Origin: Silicimonas sp. | GTDB taxonomy: Bacteria > Pseudomonadota > Alphaproteobacteria > Rhodobacterales > Rhodobacteraceae | Direction: 5' to 3' | DNA length: 64,000 nt | Assembly (NCBI GenBank): GCA_022819605.1 | Contig: JAJEGW010000198.1 | Coordinates: 21,526-85,525 of the forward strand | Shown here: piece after piece, positions 48,163 to 56,605 of the stretch | Numbering within the stretch: the first letter of the stretch is position 1 | Layout of the letters: each line of letters starts with the position of its first letter | Translations under genes and position numbers: made by a program | Notes under the pieces: generated by a model | Database searches by the model: none | Told to the model about the DNA's origin: nothing | What the model saw: only the letters and a program-made list of their open reading frames with translations

Positions 48163-49025
48163 TGCTCCACCCTCGGAAACAAGCCGTTGGGGCGAACGGC
48201 AAGAACGACGAGAAACGCGACATGCCCCGCCAGCAATTGCCACCCTGGATCGATCTTTGCCCCTAAGGTCTGGGCGACGCCGAGAATCACGCCCCCGGCC
48301 AAGGTGCCCCAGAGATTGCCAAGCCCGCCGATTATGACGGCCTCGAAACCGAATATCAGGCGCCCGCCCCCGATTGCCGGATCAAAGCTCGTCCTGACGC
48401 CAAGCAGGATGCCGGCTATTGCCGTCACCGCAAGCGCCAATGCCATTGCCAAGCCAAAGACATGCGCCTTGTTCAACCCCATGAGCTGCGCGATTTCCTG
48501 ATTGTCCGAGACGGCACGGAAGCCACGTCCCAGACCGGTGCTATAAAAGACCCACTGCAGGACGGCGATGACGGCAACCGCGATGGCGAAGGTCAGGAGC
48601 GGCAGGATTCCTACCGCTAACCCCCCAAGGGAGATGCTAGCCGTCTCGATCACGCCTCCATTGAGCTTCTGCGGATCGGCGGAATAGCCTTCCAGCAGGG
48701 CGTTCTGGATAATGACGGACAATCCGAATGTCACCAGGAGCGGCGGCAGGATGTCATCCCCTAGCGCCTGGTTGAGCAGTCCGCGCTGCAACGCGTAGCC
48801 GATCCCCGCCATCACGGGCATAACGATCAGGAGAGCGACGAACGGATGCACGCCCAGCATCATGGTCGTGCTGAGGCCAATATAGGCGGCAAGCACGATC
48901 AGGTCGCCATGGGCTATGTTCACCAGCCGCATCACGCCAAAGATCAGCGACAACCCGGCGGCGAACAGCGCGTAGAGGCCGCCCAGCAGGACGCCCTGAA
49001 CAAGCGCATTTGCCCATTCGATCAT
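48159..49025 (-). CDS. livH: Branched-chain amino acid-type ABC transporter permease LivH
   Basis: The second permease of the importer, 288 residues with about eight helices. The start WANALVQGVLLGGLYALFAAG and LSLIFGVMRLVNIAHGDLIV are the family signature; the coupling loop is GRGFRAVSDNQEIAQLMGLN, and IIGGLGNLWGTLAGGVILG is near the end. Its start overlaps the livF stop by four bases. It follows livF, the reverse of the common H-M-G-F order. Confidence 0.92.
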   Translation of the reverse strand: MIEWANALVQGVLLGGLYALFAAGLSLIFGVMRLVNIAHGDLIVLAAYIGLSTTMMLGVHPFVALLIVMPVMAGIGYALQRGLLNQALGDDILPPLLVTFGLSVIIQNALLEGYSADPQKLNGGVIETASISLGGLAVGILPLLTFAIAVAVIAVLQWVFYSTGLGRGFRAVSDNQEIAQLMGLNKAHVFGLAMALALAVTAIAGILLGVRTSFDPAIGGGRLIFGFEAVIIGGLGNLWGTLAGGVILGVAQTLGAKIDPGWQLLAGHVAFLVVLAVRPNGLFPRVEH

Positions 49026-49735
49026 GCCGCCGCCGCTCCAAAATACGCCTCCGTGATGTCCTCGCGGCTGACCTGGTCCGTCCGCTCTTCCAACGAAACC
49101 CGCCCTTCCTGGAGGCAGTAGACGCGTGAAGACACCGCCAGCGCCCGGGATATGTCCTGTTCGACCAGGAGCGCTGTCATTCCCTCTCCGATGATGCCGG
49201 GCAACACGTCATAGATCGTTCCGATCACGACCGGGGCAAGTCCGAGACTGATCTCGTCGAACAGGATCAAGTCGGGATTGGCCATCAGGGCCCGACCGAT
49301 CGCCACCATCTGCTGCTGCCCGCCCGAAAGCGATGTGGAGGCCTGGCTGCGCCGCTCCCCGAGAATCGGAAACAGGTCGTAGACCTTGTCGAGCGACCAA
49401 GGTCCTGACCGACCCGTCTTGCCGCCGAGCACGAGGTTCTCCTCGACCGAAAGCGACGGAAACAGCTGCCGTCCTTCCGGCACCAGCGCAATCCCCAGGC
49501 CGGCAATCAGATCGGCCCTCCAGTCGCCGATCGGCTGGCCGTCGAAGACCACCTGGGCCGGATCATTCCACGTCAACCCGGAAATTGACCGCATCAGCGT
49601 CGTCTTCCCGGCCCCGTTCGCTCCGATGATCGAAACGACTTCGCCCCGTTCAATGGACATGTCCACGCCGTAGAGCGCCTGGAAATCGCCGTAGTGCGCG
49701 TCGAGCGCATTCAGGGCCAGCAGCGAATCAGGCAT
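49022..49735 (-). CDS. livF: Branched-chain amino acid-type ABC transporter ATP-binding protein LivF
   Basis: ATPase of 237 residues. The Walker A motif is GANGAGKTTLMRSI near residue 37, LVPEGRQLFPSLSVEENL is the LivF-specific region, the signature is LSGGQQQMVAIGRALM, and Walker B is PDLILFDEISLGLAP followed by the switch His-less LLVEQDISRAL typical of LivF (Gln-Asp in place of His). The start at 49735 overlaps the livG stop by eight bases; the longer frame upstream lies within livG. Confidence 0.93.
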   Translation of the reverse strand: MPDSLLALNALDAHYGDFQALYGVDMSIERGEVVSIIGANGAGKTTLMRSISGLTWNDPAQVVFDGQPIGDWRADLIAGLGIALVPEGRQLFPSLSVEENLVLGGKTGRSGPWSLDKVYDLFPILGERRSQASTSLSGGQQQMVAIGRALMANPDLILFDEISLGLAPVVIGTIYDVLPGIIGEGMTALLVEQDISRALAVSSRVYCLQEGRVSLEERTDQVSREDITEAYFGAAAA

Positions 49736-50456
49736 CAGGGTCCATTCCGAGGTAGATTTCCTTGACCTCGGCGCTGCCCATGATCTCCCGTGGCTCGCCT
49801 TCGGCGATCTTCTTGCCGAAATCAATCACGATGAGCTTCTGGACGACGGCCAGAAGTGCATGCACGACATGCTCGATCCAGATGATCGTCGTGCCCTGTG
49901 CATGCACCCGATTTATCGTCTCGATCAGTTCTCCGCACTCCGCGTCCGTCAAGCCGCCCGCGATCTCGTCCAGCAGCAGGAGCTTCGGCCTGGCGGACAG
50001 CGCGCGGGCCATTTCCAAGCGCTTTCGCTCCAAGAGGGTGAGCGCGCCAGCACGGATGTTGGCCTTGGGCAAAAGGCCCGTCGCTTCCAGAACCTCGATG
50101 GCATGAACTTCCGCCGAACCGCCGCTCAACCGGGCCCCTTGGGTTGCACCGACGAGGGCATTCTCGAAAACCGTCATTCCGCCAAAGGGCTGCGGGATCT
50201 GAAACGAGCGGCAGATTCCCAGCCTGCAGCGCTCGGCTGCCGACACGCCAGTGATGTCAGCCCCGCCAAACTCGATCCGCCCGGCGTCGGGCCGCAAAGC
50301 GCCAGTGATCAGGTTGAACAGCGAGGTCTTGCCGGCGCCGTTCGGTCCCAGAACGCCGATGGCGGCACCCCGCTCCACGACAAAGCTCGTCTGATCGGCA
50401 ACGACAACGGCGCCGAACGACTTGCTGAGATCCGAGACCGACAGCAAGGCCGACAA
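49728..50456 (-). CDS. livG: Branched-chain amino acid-type ABC transporter ATP-binding protein LivG
   Basis: Second ATPase, 242 residues. Walker A is VLGPNGAGKTSLFNLITG near residue 34, Walker B is PKLLLLDEIAGGLTDAE, and the switch His is in IIWIEHVVHAL. The signature position reads LTLLERKRLEMARAL rather than the usual LS-GQ form, a variant seen in some HAAT systems. LivG and LivF together give the heterodimeric motor. It starts 18 bases after the binding-protein stop. Confidence 0.92.
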   Translation of the reverse strand: MSALLSVSDLSKSFGAVVVADQTSFVVERGAAIGVLGPNGAGKTSLFNLITGALRPDAGRIEFGGADITGVSAAERCRLGICRSFQIPQPFGGMTVFENALVGATQGARLSGGSAEVHAIEVLEATGLLPKANIRAGALTLLERKRLEMARALSARPKLLLLDEIAGGLTDAECGELIETINRVHAQGTTIIWIEHVVHALLAVVQKLIVIDFGKKIAEGEPREIMGSAEVKEIYLGMDPDA

Positions 50457-50474
50457 GACCCCGGCCCTCCCCTC

Positions 50475-51746
50475 TCAGCTTAGCAGCTTCAGCGTGCCGC
50501 CGACCGGAATCTGCGGCGCGTGGGCATTGGTGGTCACGACCAGATCGAAGCCGTCGCCTTTCTTCTGCCACTGGCCCGCCACAAGCGGAGTCTTGGTGAC
50601 GTTCGGAACCGGCCCGCCCGCCCAGTTCACGCCACCCACGATGGTCGAGAGATTCGTCGACTTGATCGCATCGAGCGTGGCCATCGGGTCATCCAGGTCC
50701 GCCGACCGGGAAATCACGTCCCGAACGACCTCGAACAGTGCATGCTTGAACCCGATGGGCTGGGTCCATGGACGCCCGCTGGCAGCCGTGTATCCGTCCG
50801 CCAGTTCCTTCGCGCTTTCACCTGTCAGCGACGAATTGAATGGATGCGTCGGCGTCCACCAGATCTCCGAGGTCAGACCGTCGCCGCGGTCGCCGAGCGA
50901 CTCGATGACGGACGGGAACAGAAGAGCCTTCCCGATCGTCACGACCTTCGGCCGGAAGCCCTGCTGTGCCGACTGCGCCCAGAAGGTTGCGAAGTCCGGC
51001 GGGATCATGTTGCCCGTGACGATCTCGCAATCGGCCTCCTTGAAGGCAGCGATGTAGTTTGAAAAGTCGTCATTGAGCGGCTGATAGCGACCGGGGTCGA
51101 CCAAGGTGAATCCGGCCTCCGCCAGCGGTTTCGGAAATCCAAGTTCCGGATGACCCCAGGCATTGCCGTCCGCATCATTGGGAAAAAGGCCGGCCACGGT
51201 CTTGGACACGCCCGAACCGCCCCAGAGATCGAGGAAGTTGGCGATCACGTCTTCGAGGCCCCAGAAGAAATGGTACGTGTACTGGAAACCCTCTGCCGGG
51301 TTGCCGTTGCGACCGAAGAAGTAGGGCTGCCACGGGCAGTCGGTCGTAATGCACGGAACCTCGTTGACCTCGGCCTGGTCGGCGACCGGATTGGTCGTGT
51401 CAGGAGTCGATGCGGCGACGATGAGATCCACTTCCTCGCCAAGGATCAGGTCGGCAGCCACCTCGGCCGCCCGGTTCGGGTTCGACTGGCTGTCCTTGGA
51501 GATGATCTCGACCCCGTAAGACTTGCCGTTGTTGGAGATTCCGTCGGCGAATGCGGCCTCGATGCCCTGCAGGACATGCTCGTCCGCCTCGGCGAACCCC
51601 GCCAGCGGCCCGGTGCGAGGGCTGACATGACCAACCCGGATCGTCGGATTTGCCGCATATGCGCGCGTGGATGTCAGCAATGCGGGCACCGCCACCGTCG
51701 TGGCAAGACCGCCAAGAACTCGTCTTCTCGTTGTTGCAAGTGCCAT
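50475..51746 (-). CDS. HAAT family ABC transporter substrate-binding protein (Tat-exported)
   Basis: Periplasmic receptor of the importer, 423 residues. The signal peptide is a twin-arginine type (TTRRRVLGGLATTVAVPALL, then cleavage after RAYA). The mature domain begins PTIRVGHVSPRTGPLAGFAEAD, the hallmark of branched-chain amino acid/amide-type receptors, and continues GVEIISKDSQSNPNRAAEVAADLI and TDCPWQPYFFGRNGNPAEGFQYTYHFFWG. This last segment is divergent from amino-acid receptors, so the ligand may be something else. The adjoining catabolic genes suggest an aromatic or amide-type carbon source. Confidence 0.92.
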   Translation of the reverse strand: MALATTRRRVLGGLATTVAVPALLTSTRAYAANPTIRVGHVSPRTGPLAGFAEADEHVLQGIEAAFADGISNNGKSYGVEIISKDSQSNPNRAAEVAADLILGEEVDLIVAASTPDTTNPVADQAEVNEVPCITTDCPWQPYFFGRNGNPAEGFQYTYHFFWGLEDVIANFLDLWGGSGVSKTVAGLFPNDADGNAWGHPELGFPKPLAEAGFTLVDPGRYQPLNDDFSNYIAAFKEADCEIVTGNMIPPDFATFWAQSAQQGFRPKVVTIGKALLFPSVIESLGDRGDGLTSEIWWTPTHPFNSSLTGESAKELADGYTAASGRPWTQPIGFKHALFEVVRDVISRSADLDDPMATLDAIKSTNLSTIVGGVNWAGGPVPNVTKTPLVAGQWQKKGDGFDLVVTTNAHAPQIPVGGTLKLLS

Positions 51747-51771
51747 TGTTCCTTTCCTCCCTGGATTTGAG

Positions 51772-52698
51772 TCAGCTGGGCAGAATTGCCTCGAGTTTCG
51801 TCAGATGTTCGGCCATCCTCGCCTTCGTCGCGGCCAGGTCTCCGTCACGCCAGTCGCGAAAGCCCGCGCCTGCCGCCATGCCGACGCGGCCCTGGTCAAG
51901 AAGCTCTTGCAGATACCGGGACGGAGCAGGCGCGGCTTCGAGGTCGAACAGGACCTGCTTGTGGATGTCCTGAGTCAGCTCGATTCCGATAAGGTCCGCG
52001 TTTTCGAGCGGCCCGAGCACGGCCATGCGTCGGCCAAAGCTGGCCTTGACCACCTCGTCCACTGTCTCGGCGGTGCAGACGCCCTTTTCCACGAGCGAAA
52101 TCGCTTCGCGCCAGAGCGCGTGCTGCAAGCGGTTGCCTATGAATCCCGGCACGTCTCTTTCGACCATGACCGGAGTCTTGCCGACCTCCGAGAGCAGTCC
52201 GTGCATGGACTCGGCGCAGGCCGGGTCCGTCCATTTGGTCTTCACGATTTCGACCAGCGGAATCATGTGCGGCGGATTCCACCAGTGCGTGCCCAGTGCC
52301 CGATGCCGCGACGTCAGCTCCTCCATTATCGCCGTGATCTGGATGACGGACGTGTTCGATGCAAGCACCGCATCCGAGGGCGCGAATTCCTCGACTTCCG
52401 CAAAGATCGCCTGCTTGAGCGCGAGCTTTTCCGGCGCCGCCTCGAATACGCTTGCGGCACCCTCTACCGCCGCGCGAAGCGAATCGCATGGTTCAATCCT
52501 GTCGAGGGCCTTGGAGACTTCTGGTTCGTTCGCGCCGAGTAGCCGCAAGCTCTCGGCAATCCTCTCGGGAGCAGATTGCATCATCTCGCTGGAAGGATCG
52601 GTGATCGTGACCCGCCGCCCGGCCCGCGCGAATGTCAGGGCGATCCCGTGGCCCATCAGGCCGGCGCCGATTACAGCGATCTGACGATCCCCGGTCAT
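51772..52698 (-). CDS. 3-hydroxyacyl-CoA dehydrogenase family protein
   Basis: NAD-dependent dehydrogenase of 308 residues with a Rossmann domain (IAVIGAGLMGHGIALTFARAG at about 7-27, then DPSSEMMQSA) and a helical C-terminal domain. SNTSVIQITAIMEELTSRH and GTHWWNPPHMIPLVEIV carry the catalytic His region; ERDVPGFIGNRLQHALWREA supplies the conserved Asn. Size and motifs fit the lambda-crystallin/carnitine-dehydrogenase-like branch as well as 3-hydroxybutyryl-CoA dehydrogenase. The ATG at 52698 is four bases after the SDR stop; upstream in-frame codons are within the SDR gene. Confidence 0.85.
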   Translation of the reverse strand: MTGDRQIAVIGAGLMGHGIALTFARAGRRVTITDPSSEMMQSAPERIAESLRLLGANEPEVSKALDRIEPCDSLRAAVEGAASVFEAAPEKLALKQAIFAEVEEFAPSDAVLASNTSVIQITAIMEELTSRHRALGTHWWNPPHMIPLVEIVKTKWTDPACAESMHGLLSEVGKTPVMVERDVPGFIGNRLQHALWREAISLVEKGVCTAETVDEVVKASFGRRMAVLGPLENADLIGIELTQDIHKQVLFDLEAAPAPSRYLQELLDQGRVGMAAGAGFRDWRDGDLAATKARMAEHLTKLEAILPS

Positions 52699-52702
52699 TC
52701 TC

Positions 52703-53488
52703 CTACCCTGCCGTATAGCCACCGTCGGCGTAAAGAACGTGTCCGGTGTAAAAATCGGACGCGCTTGAGGCCAGGAACAGAAGCGGCCCGGCCAGGTCCT
52801 CGGGTTCTCCAAGCCGCCCCTTTGGAACGCGGGACAGAAACCCCTTGCGAACGGCCTGTGCGTCTTCGTTGTCCTCGAACATCCACGCGGTCAGCGGCGA
52901 GCGGAAGACCGTCGGCGCGATCGCGTTCACCGTGATGCCCGTTGGCCCGAGCTCGCATCCCAAAGCCTTGGTGATTCCGTCCACTGCGGCCTTGGAAGCG
53001 CAGTAGGCGGTGTATCCGGCGGGATGCCCCAGCAGGCCCCTTGCGGAGGACATCAGCACGATCTTGCCGCCTTCTCCCTGGGACAGCATCCGCCCGGCAG
53101 CCGCGCGCGCCATCAGCCAGCTCTGCGTGACATTGGCATCCATCACGGCATCGAAGGTCGAGGGGTCCATCTCGTCGATCCTGGCGACCCTGTTCATGCC
53201 GGACGCAACAACGAGAATGTCGAGGCGGCCGAACGCCGCGGCCGTTTCCGCCACGAGGATCTTGCAGGCCTCTTCGCTATCAGGACGGGAATTGACTTCG
53301 TGAATCTCGCCCTTGCAGGCAGCCGCCACCTGCTTCAAGGCGTCGGCGTTTCCGCCTGCAAGGACGACCTTGCAGCCGGCACCGGAAAGACATCGCGCAG
53401 CGACCCCGCCGAAGGCACCGGTGGCGCCCGTGATCAATGCGACCTTTCCGGACACGTCGAACAGGGAGAGAGGATCGTCCAGTGACAT
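52703..53488 (-). CDS. Short-chain dehydrogenase/reductase
   Basis: NAD(P)-dependent SDR of 261 residues. Cofactor motif LITGATGAFGGVAARCLS is near residue 19, the catalytic Ser is in IVLMSSARGLLGH, and Tyr/Lys are in YTAYCASKAAVDGITKAL. The usual NNAG is VASGM here. It ends with a normal SDR tail (YADGGYTAG). It lies four bases after the broken cupin gene and four before the hydroxyacyl-CoA dehydrogenase gene. The substrate is unknown; an alcohol or ketone intermediate in the operon's pathway is likely. Confidence 0.87.
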   Translation of the reverse strand: MSLDDPLSLFDVSGKVALITGATGAFGGVAARCLSGAGCKVVLAGGNADALKQVAAACKGEIHEVNSRPDSEEACKILVAETAAAFGRLDILVVASGMNRVARIDEMDPSTFDAVMDANVTQSWLMARAAAGRMLSQGEGGKIVLMSSARGLLGHPAGYTAYCASKAAVDGITKALGCELGPTGITVNAIAPTVFRSPLTAWMFEDNEDAQAVRKGFLSRVPKGRLGEPEDLAGPLLFLASSASDFYTGHVLYADGGYTAG

Positions 53489-53492
53489 CGGC

Positions 53493-53846
53493 CTACTCCG
53501 GTCTCTTGCCGCCGGGATACGGAATCACGACGATCATCTTGCAGACGTGGTTGCTGCGGTTCTCGATCTTGCGAACCTCGTTCGGCGCGATCCTGCAGCT
53601 GTCCATCGGCTTCAGCACCGTTTCCTGACCGTCAATGATCACCGTCATCTCGCCTTCGAGCACGACATAGACCTTCTCGAACGGCGTTGAATCCGGTCCG
53701 GCTCCGCCGCCCGGCAGGAACTGGGACAGGCCGACCCACTGGTTTTCCGGGCCCCCGTCCTCGAAGCCCTGAAGCCTGAGCCCGGTGACGCCCCAGTGGT
53801 TCGGGGCATCATAAGTTTAGGCATCGGCAAATCGCTTGACAAGCAT
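53493..53846 (-). pseudogene. Cupin-domain protein interrupted by an early in-frame stop
   Basis: Read from the ATG at 53846, the frame is MLVKRFADA, then TAA (53817-53819), then 107 further codons without any stop to TAG at 53493-53495. The downstream part is a typical small cupin: NHWGVTGLRLQGFEDGGP, LPGGGAGPDSTPFEKVYVVL, GEMTVIIDGQETVLKPMD and CRIAPNEVRKIENRSN. A single A-to-T change from AAA would create the TAA. The start overlaps the cyclase stop (ATGA) and the SDR start lies four bases beyond the end, so the gene kept its place in the operon. It may be a recent nonsense mutation or a sequencing error. Residual expression by re-initiation cannot be excluded. Confidence 0.82.
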
Positions 53847-54685
53847 CAGAACGCCTCCCCGGCCTCGATGCGATAGTTCTGCCCGGGATCCATCATCGCG
53901 ACGAGGCGAATGATGCAACCGTCTCCCCGATCCCAGTTCCAGGGAAAGAATGCGAAGGTGCAGCGCCTGCCGGTCACCCGGTCAAGGTCGCCTCCGACAT
54001 TCTCGATCCCGAGGATGCCGTTCGAGAACAGCTTGTTGTGCACCGGCTCCCACTCCGGGAAATCGTCACTCCAGTCGCGTCCGCCCGACCATTCGCGGTA
54101 CTCCGCTTCTAGGTGCGGCAGGATCGGGCCGTTTCGCTGCGGACCGATCGCGGTGGCCAGCGGGTGGTCGTTGGCCTGAGTGTCGTGGCCCACGACCTTT
54201 ATTCCCTTCTCCACCATCCAGTCTGCCGCCGACGGCACCAGGCCCGGACAGTATGCGAAGTAATCGCCATCCTCGTACTGCTTGTGCCAGCCGGTGTTGA
54301 TGATCAGGACGTCGTTCTTGCGGATCGCATGTCCGCACGCCTTCTCAAGGTCGTCGCCCGTGATCGACTCCCACTTCTTCTTGGGCACGTTCACCACCAG
54401 CCCGGAGCCGAAGAAATGCGGCAGCGGCACCTCGTCGATGAACGGCGTGCCCTGGACCACGTGGGCCGGAGCGTCGATATGGGTGGTCACGTGCATGGTG
54501 GTCGTGATGGTCTGGCTGAGCACGCCGGACTTGGCCATGTAGTGCTGCCGATCGATCTGCACATCCTTGAAATACGGCCAGTTCGGACACTGAAAGCCGT
54601 AGCGGTGGCTGAGATTCACGAACTTCAGCCCCATGTCGTTGTCGTCGTTTGCCTGGAAATCTATTCCGCGAATGGTGACGCTCAT
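53846..54685 (-). CDS. Cyclase family protein (kynurenine formamidase-like metal hydrolase)
   Basis: Manganese or zinc hydrolase of 279 residues. The family motif HxGTHxDAPxH appears as HVTTHIDAPAHVV near residue 65, with the Gly replaced by Thr. LSHRYGFQCPNWPYF at the start, VLIINTGWHKQYEDGDYF and VVGHDTQANDHPLA complete the pattern. Relatives include kynurenine formamidase and isatin hydrolase, so cleavage of an amide or lactam ring is plausible. It is the first gene of the ten-gene operon and faces a divergent IclR regulator. ATG at 54685 is within the normal range for the family. Confidence 0.85.
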   Translation of the reverse strand: MSVTIRGIDFQANDDNDMGLKFVNLSHRYGFQCPNWPYFKDVQIDRQHYMAKSGVLSQTITTTMHVTTHIDAPAHVVQGTPFIDEVPLPHFFGSGLVVNVPKKKWESITGDDLEKACGHAIRKNDVLIINTGWHKQYEDGDYFAYCPGLVPSAADWMVEKGIKVVGHDTQANDHPLATAIGPQRNGPILPHLEAEYREWSGGRDWSDDFPEWEPVHNKLFSNGILGIENVGGDLDRVTGRRCTFAFFPWNWDRGDGCIIRLVAMMDPGQNYRIEAGEAF

Positions 54686-54724
54686 CGTTTCTCCCCAAAA
54701 TGCAGCATCTTATTCCCGCATTAT

Positions 54725-54738
54725 GGTACATTTGTATC
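54725..54738. promoter_or_regulatory. Candidate operator between the cyclase operon and iclR gene
   Basis: GGTACA-TT-TGTATC is an interrupted palindrome (five of six arm pairs, with TACA/TGTA perfect) placed 40 bases before the cyclase ATG and about 90 before the TTG start of the IclR gene. It is a natural position for the divergent regulator to bind. Sequence and position only. Confidence 0.4.
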
Positions 54739-54827
54739 GCATTGCAGTCAAGTGTTGCCTTGCCGTCGTTGCCCCGATAGGCTGCAGGGGAACGAAACCA
54801 AGGACACGCAGCACGGGCGGCGGAGCA

Positions 54828-55571
54828 TTGGACGGAGAATCAACCCATAGGAATCAGGGCATTCAGGTCATTTCCCGGGCCGCGGACATTCTCCGTCTTC
54901 TGGGCCGCGAAACGGACGGCCTCAGCCTTGGACAGATCGCAAAAAGCGTGGCCCTGCCGCGTTCCACGGTGCAGCGCGTTGTCGCCGCGCTCGCCTTCGA
55001 GGGATTCATCTCGACCGAAAAGGGATACGGGGGAATCCGGCTGGGCCCGGAGATTCTGAACCTCGCCCAAGCCACGGCATCGGACATGAAGGATCGGCTT
55101 CGCCCGGTCATGAAGCGGATCTCGGAAGAGACCGGCGAGACCGTCGACCTTGCCGTCCTTGACGGAAACAAGATGCTCTTCATCGACCAGATCGTGGGCA
55201 GCCAGCGGCTTCGAGCGGTGTCAAGAATCGGGGAGACGTTTCCGCTGACGACAACTGCGAACGGAAAGGCGGCGCTGGCCTGCCTGCAACAGGAGCATGC
55301 CGAAAAGCTGATCCTTGAGGAAATCGTGGGGCACGGTTCGAACTCGAGGACGCCAGGCGAAATTCTGGGTGAAATCGAGCAGATCAGGGATGGCGCCTTG
55401 GCCAAGGACGAAAACGAGCATTCTGACGGGATCTGCGCACTGGGATTCGCGATCAAGGACTCGAACGGCGACATATTCGCCCTGTCAACACCGGTTCCGA
55501 GCACCCGCTACGAGCACCTGAAAGACACCCTGACAGAAGTGCTGGGCCGATGCCTGACAGAATTGCGGTGA
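54828..55571 (+). CDS. IclR family transcriptional regulator
   Basis: Regulator of 247 residues. The winged helix-turn-helix is at about residues 12-70 (ISRAADILRLLGRETDGLSL, ALPRSTVQRVVAALAFEGFI), the IclR effector domain follows (MKRISEETGETVDLAVLDGN, LTTTANGKAALACL, NEHSDGICALGFAI). Divergent placement beside the cyclase operon makes that operon the likely target, with a pathway intermediate as effector. The start is taken as TTG at 54828 because GGCGGAG precedes it and the homologous region begins just after; an in-frame ATG at 54723 would overlap the candidate operator. Confidence 0.86.
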   Translation: MDGESTHRNQGIQVISRAADILRLLGRETDGLSLGQIAKSVALPRSTVQRVVAALAFEGFISTEKGYGGIRLGPEILNLAQATASDMKDRLRPVMKRISEETGETVDLAVLDGNKMLFIDQIVGSQRLRAVSRIGETFPLTTTANGKAALACLQQEHAEKLILEEIVGHGSNSRTPGEILGEIEQIRDGALAKDENEHSDGICALGFAIKDSNGDIFALSTPVPSTRYEHLKDTLTEVLGRCLTELR

Positions 55572-55771
55572 AGCGGAAACTGCAGCAGCGAATTGCCCAA
55601 CCTCGACCAATGGTCCCCATCAGGTCCTGCGATTCGCCTGGCCCGTCACCTTTCGCAGTGACTTGACAGGCTACCCTCTATTGGGGAACACGGTCGCGAA
55701 TCCTTCCGGATGGATGCTGGCAATCAGGATCAATTCGATCGGATGATGCAAAGGTCAAACGAGAGCGAGAA

Positions 55772-56605
55772 ATGAGCGGACAAGCAGACCCCGAAGCACA
55801 AGAGCAGAAGTACACGATGGGCTACGACGAGGAGTTTCAGGTGCTCCTGCGTCGCAGGAGTGCAGCCAACAGTGCTTCCCACCTCATGCCGAGGCTCAGT
55901 TCAGGCATGCGCCTTCTTGATGTGGGCTGCGGCCCTGGCACGATTTCGATGGGCCTGGCAGACGCCGTGGCTCCTGGAGAGTTCGTCGGTGTCGACATCG
56001 AAGAGTCCCAAGTCGAAATGGCCACGGCTGCGGCGTCTGCCGGCGGCCACAGGAACGCAAAATTTCAGGTCGCGGACGCCGTGGAACTTCCATTCGAGAG
56101 CAATTCCTTTGATGTCGTTCACTCCCATGCGGCCATAATGCACGTGCCGGACGCCGGCGCTGCCGTTGCGGAAATGATGCGTGTCCTGAAACCAGGCGGG
56201 ATCATATCGAGTCGGGACGTGATCCTGTCCTCATGCTTCACCGAACCAAAGCACGGTGACTTCGACAATGCATGGAAGGCATTTGGCAAACTCCTTTCCG
56301 CAAACGGCGGACATCCAGAAATGGGAAAGGAAATCAAGGGCGTGCTTCTTGCCACGGGTTTTTGCGACCTTTCGGTGAGTGCGTCATTCGAGTGTTTCGC
56401 GGCCAAGGAGGATGTGGATTTCTTTCACGGGTTCGCTCAGGGATGGTTTTTTTCTGACCAAACCATGGCAGCAGCCCAGAAACTTGGCGTGGCCAGTGCC
56501 GAAGACTTGGACCGCTGGCGCGGCCTGCTCGACCAATGGCAAGCTGACCCGGCAGCATTTTCGACGATTGCCTGGGGCGAAGCACTCGGCGTCAAGCCTC
56601 GCTGA
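55772..56605 (+). CDS. SAM-dependent methyltransferase (UbiE/class I)
   Basis: Class I methyltransferase of 277 residues. Motif I is MRLLDVGCGPGTISMGLADA near residue 48, the acidic residue of motif II is in FVGVDIEESQVEMA, and FDVVHSHAAIMHVPD with VLKPGGIISSRD follow. An N-terminal segment YTMGYDEEFQVLLRRRSAANS is seen in a subgroup of ubiquinone/menaquinone-type methyltransferases of unknown substrate. It lies 200 bases after iclR in the same direction but with its own leader. No metal-binding Cys pattern, so arsenite methylation is unlikely. Confidence 0.82.
   Translation: MSGQADPEAQEQKYTMGYDEEFQVLLRRRSAANSASHLMPRLSSGMRLLDVGCGPGTISMGLADAVAPGEFVGVDIEESQVEMATAAASAGGHRNAKFQVADAVELPFESNSFDVVHSHAAIMHVPDAGAAVAEMMRVLKPGGIISSRDVILSSCFTEPKHGDFDNAWKAFGKLLSANGGHPEMGKEIKGVLLATGFCDLSVSASFECFAAKEDVDFFHGFAQGWFFSDQTMAAAQKLGVASAEDLDRWRGLLDQWQADPAAFSTIAWGEALGVKPR

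Noticed and set aside
55663..55668. TTGACA as -35 box of the methyltransferase gene
   Set aside because: No acceptable -10 box lies 16-18 bases downstream.
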